Assembly: GCA_024281095.1 (NCBI GenBank)
Contig: JAMXLJ010000138.1
Coordinates: 20,888 to 84,887, forward strand
Length of the DNA: 64,000 nucleotides
From: Acidimicrobiia bacterium
GTDB lineage: Bacteria > Actinomycetota > Acidimicrobiia > IMCC26256 > JAMXLJ01
Reading direction: 5' to 3'
Position 1 is the first letter of the stretch, and every line of letters begins with the position of its first letter. Position numbers and translations under genes: made by a program. A model generated the notes under the pieces. The model saw only the letters and a program-made list of their open reading frames with translations. It was not told the DNA's origin and searched no databases. This document shows positions 43,541 to 51,618 of this stretch, one piece after another.

Positions 43541-44572
43541 TCAGGACGCGTGCGACGCGGTCCAGGTCAGCAGGTCGTCGACCGGCCAGGTGTTGACGAT
43601 GTCGCCGGTCGGCACGCCGCACTCGGCGGCACGGTCGGCTCCGTAGTGCTGCCATTCGAGCTGACCGGTGGCGTGCGCATCCGTGTCGACGGAGAACTTG
43701 CATCCGAGCTCGATCGCACGTCGCAGGAGCCGCTTCGGCGGGTCGAGCCGTTCCGGACGGCAGTTGATCTCGACCGCCTTGTCGAAGCGCTTGCACGCGG
43801 CGAACACGAGATCGGCGTCGAAGGTCGACTCGGGCCTCCCGCGCCCTACCACGATGCGCCCGGTGCAATGGCCGAGCACGTCGGCGTGCGGGTTGGCCAT
43901 GGCCCGCACCATGCGCTCGGTCATCGCGTCCGCATCCATACGAAGCTTCGAATGAACGCTCGCGACCACGACGTCGAGCTGGGCGAGGAGGCTCTCGTCT
44001 TGATCGAGCGTGCCGTCCTCGTTGATGTCCACCTCGATGCCCGTGAGGACGCGAAACGGCGCGAGCTCCTCGTTCATCCTCGCGACGACGTCGAGCTGGT
44101 CGCGCAAACGCTCCGGGCTGAGCCCGCGGGCCACACTGAGACGCGGTGAGTGGTCGGTGAGCGCGACGTAGTCGTGTCCGAGCGCGGCCGCCGTGCGCGT
44201 CATCGCCTCGATCGACGATCCACCATCCGACCAGTCGGAGTGCATGTGCAGATCACCGCGCAGCAGCTCCAGGATCTCGTCGCCGGCTCCCGTCGGCGTG
44301 CCGGGATCATTCTCCAGGCGCCGGAGATACGCGGGCGTCTCGCCGCGGAGTGCTTCCTCGATCACGCGCGCCGTCTTGTCGCCCACGTTGGGCAGCGATG
44401 TCAGCGCGCCGCGCGCCGCGAGCTGTTCGAGTTCCCCACGGTCGAGGTCGCGGATCGCGTCGGCCGCGCGCCGGAACGCCATCGGCCGGTACGACGGCTC
44501 CCGCGCCCGCTCCAGCAGGTGGGCGATCCGTTCCAGCGCCTGAACAGGCTCCACGTCAAGCAGGCTAGACAC
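43541..44572 (-). CDS. PHP-domain phosphoesterase with N-terminal helix-hairpin-helix
   Basis: The protein is 343 aa from the GTG at 44572 (alternative GTG 44554). The N-terminal part (about 1-90) resembles the HhH region of family X DNA polymerases: RPMAFRRAADAIRDL, LTSLPNVGDKTARVIEEAL. The C-terminal PHP domain has DLHMHSDWSDG, ALTDHSPRL, VASVHSKL, GHCTGRI and DTDAHATG, the metal-binding histidine set. It is like the C-terminal half of bacterial PolX but without the polymerase domain. It may be a DNA-linked nuclease or phosphoesterase. Convergent to the GH13 gene; the start is close to the divergent tRNA-Ser. Confidence 0.83.
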   Translation of the reverse strand: MSSLLDVEPVQALERIAHLLERAREPSYRPMAFRRAADAIRDLDRGELEQLAARGALTSLPNVGDKTARVIEEALRGETPAYLRRLENDPGTPTGAGDEILELLRGDLHMHSDWSDGGSSIEAMTRTAAALGHDYVALTDHSPRLSVARGLSPERLRDQLDVVARMNEELAPFRVLTGIEVDINEDGTLDQDESLLAQLDVVVASVHSKLRMDADAMTERMVRAMANPHADVLGHCTGRIVVGRGRPESTFDADLVFAACKRFDKAVEINCRPERLDPPKRLLRRAIELGCKFSVDTDAHATGQLEWQHYGADRAAECGVPTGDIVNTWPVDDLLTWTASHAS

Positions 44573-44623
44573 CGGCGGGCCCGCTCGGGCCCCCGAACCA
44601 CCGGTCGTATACTTCACCGGTTC

Positions 44624-44713
44624 GGAGGGATGACTGAGCGGCCGAAAGTGCTCGCCTGCTAAGCGAGTAGGGGGTGTTGAGCCTCCTCGAGGGTTCAAAT
44701 CCCTCTCCCTCCG
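44624..44713 (+). tRNA. tRNA-Ser (anticodon GCT)
   Basis: The 90-nt cloverleaf has acceptor arm GGAGGGA/TCCCTCC, anticodon stem-loop CTCGC-CTGCTAA-GCGAG giving GCT, a long variable arm and T-arm GAGGGTTCAAATCCCTC. The discriminator is G; CCA is not encoded. Confidence 0.95.
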
Positions 44714-44727
44714 CAAAGGAGTCCCCG

Positions 44728-45384
44728 ATGCCGACCGGAGCCGAGACCGCCGACGCGCTGCTCGCGCTCGGATCGGCGACGCTGGGGGAGTCGGGTGCCC
44801 GCGCGATGCGCGCTCGCATCGGGCCCGCGTGGCCGGGCGCGACGCTCGCCGCGCCGGCATACCCCGTCCGTTGCAGCACGGGCGACAACCTCGCGGTGCA
44901 CGTCGCGGTGGCGCAGGCGCCCTCCGGACACGCGCTCGTCGTGGACGTCGGGCCGCTGCGCGAGCTCGGGTACTGGGGAGAGGTGCTCACGACCGGCGCG
45001 CAGTCCCGCGGCATCGCGGGGTTGGTCATCGACGGCGGTGTGCGGGACGCGGGCGCGTTGCAGGCTCACGCGTTCCCGGTCTTCAGCACCACCATCGCGT
45101 TGCGTGGGGCGACGAAGAACCGTCCCGGTTCCGTCGGCTCGCCGGTCCGCGTAGGTGACGTCACGGTCGAGCTGGGTGACTGGGTCGTCGGCGACGCCGA
45201 TGGCGTGGTCATCGTCCCCGGAGGCGTTCTCGACGCGGTGCTCGCTGCGGGCCGCGCCCGGGCCGAGAAGGAGCAGGGGTTCTTCCGTGCGTTGCGCGAC
45301 GGGGCGACCACGCTGGAGTTGCTGAACCTCGACGCCGGTCTGATTGCGGGCGTGCAGCAGGGAAACGCGCAGGAGGGGTCATGA
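44728..45384 (+). CDS. RraA-family protein (aldolase/dimethylmenaquinone methyltransferase-like)
   Basis: The protein is 218 aa. It carries GLVIDGGVRDAGAL, the RraA/HMG-aldolase signature, GDWVVGDADGVVIVPGG and LVVDVGPLREL. Family members are class II pyruvate aldolases or RNase E regulators; many are annotated as dimethylmenaquinone methyltransferase without proof. The ATG at 44728 has AAAGGAG 7 nt upstream. It overlaps the universal stress gene by 4 nt (ATGA). The substrate is unknown. Confidence 0.82.
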   Translation: MPTGAETADALLALGSATLGESGARAMRARIGPAWPGATLAAPAYPVRCSTGDNLAVHVAVAQAPSGHALVVDVGPLRELGYWGEVLTTGAQSRGIAGLVIDGGVRDAGALQAHAFPVFSTTIALRGATKNRPGSVGSPVRVGDVTVELGDWVVGDADGVVIVPGGVLDAVLAAGRARAEKEQGFFRALRDGATTLELLNLDAGLIAGVQQGNAQEGS

Positions 45385-45833
45385 ACGTGCTGGTCGCCAC
45401 CGACGGCTCGGAGCTGTCCGTGCACGCGGCGCGCCGCGGGCTCGGGCTGTTGGGCGCGCCCGAGACGATCACCGTCGTCGCGGTGCTGAGCGAGATCCCG
45501 GGCGACGAGGCGGGCGGCTTCGAAGGCCCGGTCGAGACGCCCGAAGAGCAGCAGCAGGAGTGGAATCAGGAACAGGCCGATGCAGACGCCGCGATCGCAG
45601 CCACGATCGGCGCGATCGGAAGGCCCGAGGCCGCACGCCGCGTCGAGGTCGGCGACCCGGGCGGGGCGATCTGCGCGGTCGCCCGCGACATCGACGCCGA
45701 CGTCGTCGTCATGGGATCGCACGGCCGCGGCGTGCTGAAGCGTGTCGTCCTCGGATCAGTGAGCGAGTACGTGATCCATCACGCGCCGTGCCCCGTCCTC
45801 GTCGTGCGTGAGGGCGCCGAGCACGACAGCTGA
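45381..45833 (+). CDS. Universal stress protein (UspA family)
   Basis: The protein is 150 aa, a single Usp domain: MNVLVATDGSELSVHAARRGL at the start and VVMGSHGRGVLKRVVLGSVSEYVIHHAPCPVLVV at the end, with the ATP-binding GxxGRG(x)nS pattern. An acidic Glu/Gln-rich insert (ETPEEQQQEWNQEQADADA) is in the middle. It probably binds ATP and works in stress adaptation. Translationally coupled to the RraA-like gene. It ends 7 nt before the convergent dehydrogenase gene. Confidence 0.9.
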   Translation: MNVLVATDGSELSVHAARRGLGLLGAPETITVVAVLSEIPGDEAGGFEGPVETPEEQQQEWNQEQADADAAIAATIGAIGRPEAARRVEVGDPGGAICAVARDIDADVVVMGSHGRGVLKRVVLGSVSEYVIHHAPCPVLVVREGAEHDS

Positions 45834-45840
45834 CCCTGCG

Positions 45841-46824
45841 TCACACCGTCACGAGGTTCTGGGGACGCTCGCCCGCGAGCACCGCGAGCGCGCCTTCGCA
45901 CGCGACGCGCGCCATGCGGGTGCGGGTTGCGAGGGACGCACTTCCGATGTGGGGCAGCAGGACCGTACGCGGCGCCGCGAGCAGCCGCGGGTGCAGCCGC
46001 GGCTCGTGCTCGTACACGTCGAGCCCCGCCGCGAAGATCACGCCCTGCTCGAGCGCGATCGCCAGCGCCTCCTCGTCCACGACGGGCCCGCGGGCGGTGT
46101 TGACGAGCACCGCGTGGGGTCGCATCACCGAGAGCTCACGCGCGCCGATGAGGTGCCGGGTCTGCTCCGTGAGCGGTACGTGCAGGCTGACGATGTCGGA
46201 GCCCGACAGGAGCTGCTCCAATGACGCGATGTACCCCGGATCGCCGGTGTCGCGGCGGGTGTGGTGCAACACGCTCATCCCGAACCCCGACGCGCGCCGC
46301 GCGACGGCCTGGCCGATCCGGCCGTACCCCACGAGCCCGAGCGTCGCGCCGTGCACGTCCTGCCCGAGGTACTGGTTGATGCCCCAGCCGGCCCAGCGAC
46401 CGGCACGCAGGTCGTGCTCGGCCTCGGACGACAATCGCGCCGCGGCAAGGATGAGCAGGAACGCGAGATCGGCTGTCGTCTCGTCGAGAACGGCGGGCGT
46501 GTTGCACACGGAGATGCCGAGCGACGTCGCCGTGGCCACGTCCACGTTGTCGTAACCGACCGCGACGTTCGCGACGACGCGCAGCCGCCCCGCTCCGGCG
46601 TGAAGCACCTCGGCGTCGATACGGTCGGTCAGCAGGCACACGAGCGCGTCGGCGTCGTGAACACGTCGGACGAGCTCGTCGTGTGTGAAGGGTTCGTCGC
46701 CGTCACGTGTGAGCACCTCGTGGCCCGCGGCGACGAGCGGGTCGAGGCCGCCATCCGGAAGCCGGCGCGTGACCAGCACACGGGCGCGACCCGCGCCGGC
46801 CGCCCCGTCTGCAGGGGGCGTCAA
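45841..46824 (-). CDS. D-2-hydroxyacid dehydrogenase (glyoxylate reductase-like)
   Basis: The protein is 327 aa from the TTG at 46824, which overlaps the cupin stop (TTGA); a GTG at 46779 is an alternative. Rossmann motif GLVGYGRIGQAVARR, catalytic Arg in LVNTARGPVVDEEAL, the Glu in AGLDVYEHEP and catalytic His in LLPHIGSAS are present. It reduces a 2-keto acid such as glyoxylate or hydroxypyruvate with NAD(P)H. It lies in one transcript with the cupin gene. Confidence 0.88.
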   Translation of the reverse strand: MTPPADGAAGAGRARVLVTRRLPDGGLDPLVAAGHEVLTRDGDEPFTHDELVRRVHDADALVCLLTDRIDAEVLHAGAGRLRVVANVAVGYDNVDVATATSLGISVCNTPAVLDETTADLAFLLILAAARLSSEAEHDLRAGRWAGWGINQYLGQDVHGATLGLVGYGRIGQAVARRASGFGMSVLHHTRRDTGDPGYIASLEQLLSGSDIVSLHVPLTEQTRHLIGARELSVMRPHAVLVNTARGPVVDEEALAIALEQGVIFAAGLDVYEHEPRLHPRLLAAPRTVLLPHIGSASLATRTRMARVACEGALAVLAGERPQNLVTV

Positions 46825-47204
46825 TGACTCGTGTAGTCGACGGGCCCGGAGTCCTTCACCCCTACTGCGAAGCAGAAGCAGTGGATCGGTGCGTGCTCGC
46901 TCACCGGACGCAGGCTGTGCACCTTGTCGGGTGGGATGTGCACGAGGTCGCCCTGACCGATCTCCCGCTCCTCGCCGTCGATGGTCATGAGCCCGCGTCC
47001 CGACGTCACGTAGTAGAACTCGTGGGTCGGGTGTGAATGCGGGTCGACCAGCCCTCCGCCCGCCACCTCGAACTCGCTCACGAGCTCGAGGAACCCACCG
47101 TCGGTGATCTCCTTCATCTCTCGGGGGTTCACCAGCCACCACACCGGCACGGTGCCGTTGTGCTCGACGACCGGTTCCACGTCCTCGATCGAGCGCACGT
47201 CCAT
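46821..47204 (-). CDS. Cupin-domain protein
   Basis: The protein is 127 aa with one cupin barrel. Motif 1 is DPHSHPTHEFYYVTSGRGLMTIDG with the metal-binding His/His/Glu, and motif 2 is GDLVHIPPDKVHSLRPV. Such small cupins may be metal-dependent dioxygenases or isomerases or sugar-binding; the function here is unknown. The ATG at 47204 has GGAGG 8 nt upstream. It is divergent from the ureidoglycolate lyase-like gene across a palindrome. Confidence 0.85.
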   Translation of the reverse strand: MDVRSIEDVEPVVEHNGTVPVWWLVNPREMKEITDGGFLELVSEFEVAGGGLVDPHSHPTHEFYYVTSGRGLMTIDGEEREIGQGDLVHIPPDKVHSLRPVSEHAPIHCFCFAVGVKDSGPVDYTSH

Positions 47205-47220
47205 CCGCGTCCTCCATACA

Positions 47221-47236
47221 CTGACGGCTGCGTCAG
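47221..47236. promoter_or_regulatory. Palindrome in a divergent promoter
   Basis: CTGACG-GCTG-CGTCAG is a perfect 6-bp inverted repeat with a 4-nt spacer, in the middle of the 102-bp divergent region between the cupin and ureidoglycolate lyase-like genes, followed by an AT-rich CATAAA. It looks like an operator for a dimeric regulator controlling both transcripts. No regulator gene is adjacent. Confidence 0.5.
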
Positions 47237-47306
47237 CATAAAGCAGCGTGTCGGCGAAGGCTTGCGGTGGCACCGGCCGGCACCGGTGACGAGCGGGAGG
47301 TTCACC

Positions 47307-47807
47307 GTGAGCGGGCAGCGCACGATCACGCTCGAGGCGCAGCCGTTGACGGTGGAGGCCTGGGAGCCATTCGGGCAGATCCCGGTGAACGAGACCGATC
47401 CCGTCGACCCGGTGCACCTCGAGTTCCGCCTCGCCGATCCCCACTGCAACTTCATCTTCCACGGCTACGACGAGCTGACGTTCGGCCCCGGTGGAAACAT
47501 GCTCTGCGATCATCTCAACCGTCACGACACCGCGACCCAGACGCTCATGCCGATGAACTGTGACGCCGTGCTGGTGGTCGCGCCGGCGTCGGTCGACTTC
47601 TCATCTCCCGAGCACGTCGACACGATCCGCGCGTTCGTCCTGCACCCGTTCGAGATCTGCAACCTTGCGATCGGCACGTGGCACTGGGGCCCGTTCCCCA
47701 CTGGGCCGGGTCGGGTCCGCCTGCTCAACGTCCAGGGAAAGGGTTTTCCCGACGACAACCTCGTCGCCCGCCTCGACGAGCTCGCCCGCGTCGAAGTGGT
47801 CACGTGA
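47307..47807 (+). CDS. Ureidoglycolate lyase-family protein (AllA-like)
   Basis: The protein is 166 aa. It starts ITLEAQPLTVEAWEPFGQI and has TQTLMPMNCDAVLVVAPAS, then IRAFVLHP and GTWHWGPFP, the conserved order of the ureidoglycolate lyase (AllA) cupin-like fold. AllA releases urea and glyoxylate from ureidoglycolate. The divergent hydroxyacid dehydrogenase could use glyoxylate, so the group may belong to purine or related catabolism, which is inference. The GTG at 47307 has GGGAGG 6 nt upstream. Confidence 0.75.
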   Translation: MSGQRTITLEAQPLTVEAWEPFGQIPVNETDPVDPVHLEFRLADPHCNFIFHGYDELTFGPGGNMLCDHLNRHDTATQTLMPMNCDAVLVVAPASVDFSSPEHVDTIRAFVLHPFEICNLAIGTWHWGPFPTGPGRVRLLNVQGKGFPDDNLVARLDELARVEVVT

Positions 47808-47998
47808 CGAGCGAGGTATCGGACGACGATTCGCCGTTCCGTTACCGCGCGCTCACCAGCTCGTTGCCTTTTGTGGCTACCGTCGACTTTCGACGAGTCC
47901 GATTCAAGAACGTGCCCGCGACAGACGATGCACAGGGGGACGGGGACTCGAGGTTCCCTCCCGAGCCGGAGGATGATGGCTTTGTCGGCGATGGGTGA
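47804..47998 (+). CDS. Possible small ORF, 64 codons
   Basis: A GTG overlaps the previous stop (GTGA) and opens a 64-codon acidic frame (start TSEVSDDDSPFRYR, end PEPEDDGFVGDG). There is no recognisable domain. The overlap arrangement is the only support. It may be non-coding leader for the next gene. Confidence 0.25.
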   Translation: MTSEVSDDDSPFRYRALTSSLPFVATVDFRRVRFKNVPATDDAQGDGDSRFPPEPEDDGFVGDG

Positions 47999-48032
47999 AG
48001 CGGACCGGGACCCGAGGTCCGGAACGGACGCC

Positions 48033-48389
48033 ATGATCGACCTCACCGCGCCGGCCCTCCGTAGCGTCGCACCGCCGCACACGATCTACGACGAGGTGCG
48101 CCGGGTCATCGTCGACCGCGGGCTGACCCGTGGTCGCGAGCACACCCGGCGCGGGCAGGTCGGCCTTGCCGGCGCGATCGAGGTCGCCGTGGCGGAAGGT
48201 GCCGGCGTGCGGCAGACGCCGCGCCCGCGCCAGGGATCACGCATGGCCCGTGAGGCGCGCATCGCGCGGCACCTGCGGGAGCTCGCCGGTACGAGCAGCC
48301 TTGCGGCCTGGATCGACGCGCGAGGCCGCTCGTTGAACGACGTGTTCGATCTGCTGACGCAGGCTGCGGTGGCGTTTCCCGAGGACTGA
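48033..48389 (+). CDS. DUF6197-like protein
   Basis: The protein is 118 aa. The segment RRGQVGLAGAIEVAVAEG and the end ELAGTSSLAAWIDARGRSLNDVFDLLTQAA resemble DUF6197 proteins of actinobacteria, whose function is unknown. I use the ATG at 48033; in-frame ATGs at 47973-47991 follow a GGAGG, so the start may be up to 20 codons earlier. Family assignment is moderate. Confidence 0.55.
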   Translation: MIDLTAPALRSVAPPHTIYDEVRRVIVDRGLTRGREHTRRGQVGLAGAIEVAVAEGAGVRQTPRPRQGSRMAREARIARHLRELAGTSSLAAWIDARGRSLNDVFDLLTQAAVAFPED

Positions 48390-48687
48390 CCCTCTGCCCG
48401 GAGCGGGCGGCCCCCGATCGGCCGCGTCGTAGCCCAGCGCCAAATCACGCTCGCGCGGCCGGCGGCCCTCTAGGCTCCCGCGCGACGGTCTCGACGGCTC
48501 CGCAGGTCGGCGCGACACGTTGCGTGGGTATTTCGGGACCCGAATTGGTCTTCGACCACGCAGCGCGTCAAGCCTGCCGAGCGAAGGCGAAAAATCGGAC
48601 ACTTTGCGTTGACGCAGAGTGAACTCGTCGTTTACGTTTCTCGTCGCTGGGGCGAGATCAATTTCAACTGGGGCGGGGTGAAACCTC
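48390..48687 (+). promoter_or_regulatory. Intergenic region with promoter of the glycan operon
   Basis: No gene is visible. A sigma-70-like promoter fits at TTGACG (48609-48614), 18 nt spacer, TACGTT (48633-48638), about 50 nt before the ATG at 48688. The -35 lies in the small palindrome TGCGT-TG-ACGCA. Near the left end, GCCCG-GAG-CGGGC and GCGGCC/GGCCGC make two weak hairpins after the DUF6197-like gene. Confidence 0.45.
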
Positions 48688-50730
48688 ATGGCAATGATGC
48701 CGGAGCGTTGGGCGGGCACGCGCAAGTCCGTGTCCATGGAGGCAGGCGCGGCAGCGGGGAGCGCGTGGGGTGGGCTCGATGCCCAACCCGAGTTTGCGCT
48801 CACCGTCATCGTGCCGACGCGCAACGAAGCTGCGAATGTCGAGGCGCTGCTCGAGCGCGTCGACGCCGCGCTTCTGGGCATGCCGGCGGAGGTCGTGTTC
48901 GTCGACGACAGTGACGACACGACGCCGGACGTGATCGACGCCGTGGTCCGGTCGCGCCGCTTTGCCGGCAACCTCGTCGTGTCGCTGCTGCACCGTCCGG
49001 TCGGCACACGCGACGGTGGCCTCGGTGGCGCGGTCGTCGCCGGTCTGCGGCTCGCGCGCTCGCCGTGGGTCGCGGTGATGGACGGCGACCTGCAGCACCC
49101 GCCGGAGCTGCTCGTCAAGATGTTGGAGGCGGGCGAGCGCGAACACGCGACGCTCGTCGTCGCGAGCCGCTACCGCGAGGGTGGCGACAGCGCGGGCCTC
49201 GCGGGCTCGACGCGCACGGTCGTGTCCATCGCCGCGTCCGCCGCGGCAAAGGCCACGTTCCCGCGTGCGCTGCGCTCCGTCACCGACCCGATGAGCGGGT
49301 TCTTCATGGTCCGTCGTGACGCCGTGGACCCGAACGCGCTTCGGCCCCGCGGCTTCAAGATCCTCATGGAGATCGCGGTGCGCACGCCCGAACTGCGCGT
49401 GGCGGAAGTGCCCTACACCTTCGGTGAGCGCTACGCCGGCGAGAGCAAGGCCAACAGCCGTGAGGGCGTCCGTTACCTGCGCCACCTGGGCCGGCTCCGC
49501 ATCGACCTCGCGCGTCAGCAGGCGCAGATGCGTGCCGAGTCGAAGGCGTCGACGCACCGGTACGACATCCACGGCATCATCACCGTCGAGGCCGACGCCC
49601 GGCTGCCCGAGCTCGAGGCGTTCCGTGTCCGCGCGCTGGACGGTCCCCCGACCATCCGCGTGCGTCTCGGCAAGCTGCCGGAGTCACCGAGCCGGTCGCG
49701 GCGCGACCCGTTCCGGCGCCAGATCCGTTACACCGAGACGCTCGGCAACCTCGGGTTCGCGGCCGACATCGCAATCGGCGAGCGCATCGAGGTGCTCGCG
49801 GCACCGTTGCTGCGCCACTCGCCGCACGTGTTGTACACGAACCTCGTCGAGCCGATCCTGCGGTGGAGCTTTGTCGCACGCGGGTACGCGCTCGCGCACG
49901 GCGCGTGCGTCGTCGAAGGTGACGACGCGTTCATGATCACGGCCCGCACCGACACGGGCAAGACGACCACGATGCTGAAGCTGCTCGACGCGAAGCCCTA
50001 CGACTTCGTCGCCGACGACCTCACGATCGTCTGCCCCGACGGGCGTGTCCTGCCGTACCCGAAGCCGCTGACCATCAGCAACCACACGCTGCACGCGGTC
50101 AACACGCCCTTGCTGAACTGGCGTGAGCGCACCACGCTGCCGCTGCAGAGCCGGGTGCACTCCCGTTCCGGGCGGAAGTTCGCCTTCCTGCTCACCCGTA
50201 CCGGCCTGCCGGTTGCGACGATCAACACGCTCATGCAGCTGGTGATCCCGCCGCCGAAGTACCCGGTGCAGCGGTTGGTGCCGGGCGTGCGCACCGCGAA
50301 GCCGGCGAAGCTGGCCGCGCTGTTCGTGATCCAGCGGTCGAACGACGGCTTCGAGTGGCTCGACGAGGACGACGCGCTCGAGATCCTGCTCGGCAACTGT
50401 GAGGACGCGTACGGGTTCCCGCCGTACCACTCGATCGAGGACTTCCTGCTCTCGTCGAACGGCGACAACCTGCGCGCGGTCGAGCGTCAGATCATCGCCG
50501 GTGCACTGGAAGGCCGGCGGGCGGCGTTGCTGTCGAGCACCACGCTCGACTGGGCGACGCGGATTCCGGGTCTCATCGAGCAGGTCCAGAACGACCTGCG
50601 CGTGGTTCCCGGCGACGCGACGTCATGGTCACGTGCCGCGGTGACCGAGCTGCCGGGGGGCAACGGCCACAACGGAAACGGCGACGGACACACGGTCACG
50701 TCCATCGTCCCCGTTGAGGCGCCGGAGTGA
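48688..50730 (+). CDS. Dolichyl-phosphate-mannosyltransferase-like GT2 fused to HPr-kinase-like P-loop domain
   Basis: The protein is 680 aa. The N-terminal domain (about 36-270) is a DPM1-like GT2: FALTVIVPTRNEAANV, VVFVDDSDD, MDGDLQHPPE (Asp132/Asp134) and DPMSGFFMVRR; it would move a sugar from GDP- or UDP-sugar to polyprenyl phosphate. There is no multi-pass membrane domain. After a linker of about 80 residues, the C-terminal domain has a Walker A loop TARTDTGKTT (Lys425), FVADDLTIVCPDGRVLP as likely Walker B/metal site, and SNHTLHAVNTP, a layout like the HprK/PEP-carboxykinase P-loop fold. The tail is Gly/Asn-rich. First gene of a seven-gene operon. This fusion is unusual; the kinase-like part may phosphorylate a glycan, a lipid or a regulatory protein. 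Confidence 0.8.
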   Translation: MAMMPERWAGTRKSVSMEAGAAAGSAWGGLDAQPEFALTVIVPTRNEAANVEALLERVDAALLGMPAEVVFVDDSDDTTPDVIDAVVRSRRFAGNLVVSLLHRPVGTRDGGLGGAVVAGLRLARSPWVAVMDGDLQHPPELLVKMLEAGEREHATLVVASRYREGGDSAGLAGSTRTVVSIAASAAAKATFPRALRSVTDPMSGFFMVRRDAVDPNALRPRGFKILMEIAVRTPELRVAEVPYTFGERYAGESKANSREGVRYLRHLGRLRIDLARQQAQMRAESKASTHRYDIHGIITVEADARLPELEAFRVRALDGPPTIRVRLGKLPESPSRSRRDPFRRQIRYTETLGNLGFAADIAIGERIEVLAAPLLRHSPHVLYTNLVEPILRWSFVARGYALAHGACVVEGDDAFMITARTDTGKTTTMLKLLDAKPYDFVADDLTIVCPDGRVLPYPKPLTISNHTLHAVNTPLLNWRERTTLPLQSRVHSRSGRKFAFLLTRTGLPVATINTLMQLVIPPPKYPVQRLVPGVRTAKPAKLAALFVIQRSNDGFEWLDEDDALEILLGNCEDAYGFPPYHSIEDFLLSSNGDNLRAVERQIIAGALEGRRAALLSSTTLDWATRIPGLIEQVQNDLRVVPGDATSWSRAAVTELPGGNGHNGNGDGHTVTSIVPVEAPE

Positions 50731-51494
50731 CGTCGGGTCACTCCGGCCGTCACAACCGCAACCAGACAACCCCATCGACCAGCCCCCCGGACGGTCTCGA
50801 CATGAGTGTGCGTGTAGAAGATTCGGCGCCCGGCGCCGTGCAGGCGCCGGCACCCCGGCTCGTGGCGCCGCTGATGCGGCGCTGGCCGGACCTCTGGCAG
50901 CGGGCGCTGCGCTTCGTGCGCTTCGGCCTCGTGGGCGTCACCGGGATCGCGGTGAACGAGGCTGCGCTCGCGGCCGCCGTCGCGGTGGGCGCACCCGAGT
51001 TGCTGGGCGTCGTGATCGCGACGCAGTGCTCCTCGATGTGGAACTTCGCGCTCGTCGAGCGGTGGGCGTTCCGCGGTACCTCCTACCAGCGCCGGCTGTG
51101 GCACCGCCTGGTGATGTTCTTCGCGGTCAACAACGCCGCATTGTTGCTGCGTGGCCCGATCATCGTGGGCCTGAAGCACGCCGGCGTCGGCGTGCTCGTC
51201 GGCAACCTGGTGTCGCTGGTCGTGCTGATCCTCCTCCGGTTCGCGCTGTCCGACTCGTGGATCTGGGGCAAGGCGGAGACGGAGTCCGCGCTCACGGGTG
51301 TTCCCGAGGACGAGATCGCGCTGCTCGACGGCAAGGACCCGCGCTCGCTGCACGCCACCACCATGGCCGGCATGACCACCAACGGGACGCCGTCGGTGGT
51401 CGAGCTGACGGGGGAGGTGAGGGCGCGCTACGCGGACGAAGAGGTCCGCGGAGGTAGCAGTCGCCCCAGGTTTCCGGCTGCGGGCACTACGTAG
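50727..51494 (+). CDS. GtrA-family membrane protein
   Basis: The protein is 255 aa. A GtrA domain with four transmembrane helices (FVRFGLVGVTGIAVNEAALA, ELLGVVIATQCSSMWNFALVERWAF, FFAVNNAALLLRGPIIVG, GNLVSLVVLILLRFALSDSWIW) is followed by a long hydrophilic tail. GtrA proteins are thought to flip polyprenyl-phosphate sugars made by GT2 enzymes such as the upstream one. The GTG at 50727 overlaps the previous stop (GTGA); an ATG at 50802 is possible. Pairing with a DPM-like enzyme and a GT-C enzyme is the classic three-part glycosylation module. Confidence 0.88.
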   Translation: MTSGHSGRHNRNQTTPSTSPPDGLDMSVRVEDSAPGAVQAPAPRLVAPLMRRWPDLWQRALRFVRFGLVGVTGIAVNEAALAAAVAVGAPELLGVVIATQCSSMWNFALVERWAFRGTSYQRRLWHRLVMFFAVNNAALLLRGPIIVGLKHAGVGVLVGNLVSLVVLILLRFALSDSWIWGKAETESALTGVPEDEIALLDGKDPRSLHATTMAGMTTNGTPSVVELTGEVRARYADEEVRGGSSRPRFPAAGTT

Positions 51495-51618
51495 CCGCAC
51501 CGGCCCCGCACTCGTTCCCGAAGCGACGGCCGCCGGCACGCTGGTCGCCGCGCGCGACGTCGACGTCGAGGAGACGCCAGCGGCGCCGGCCGCGACGGAG
51601 CCCGAGGATCGGCCGCTC

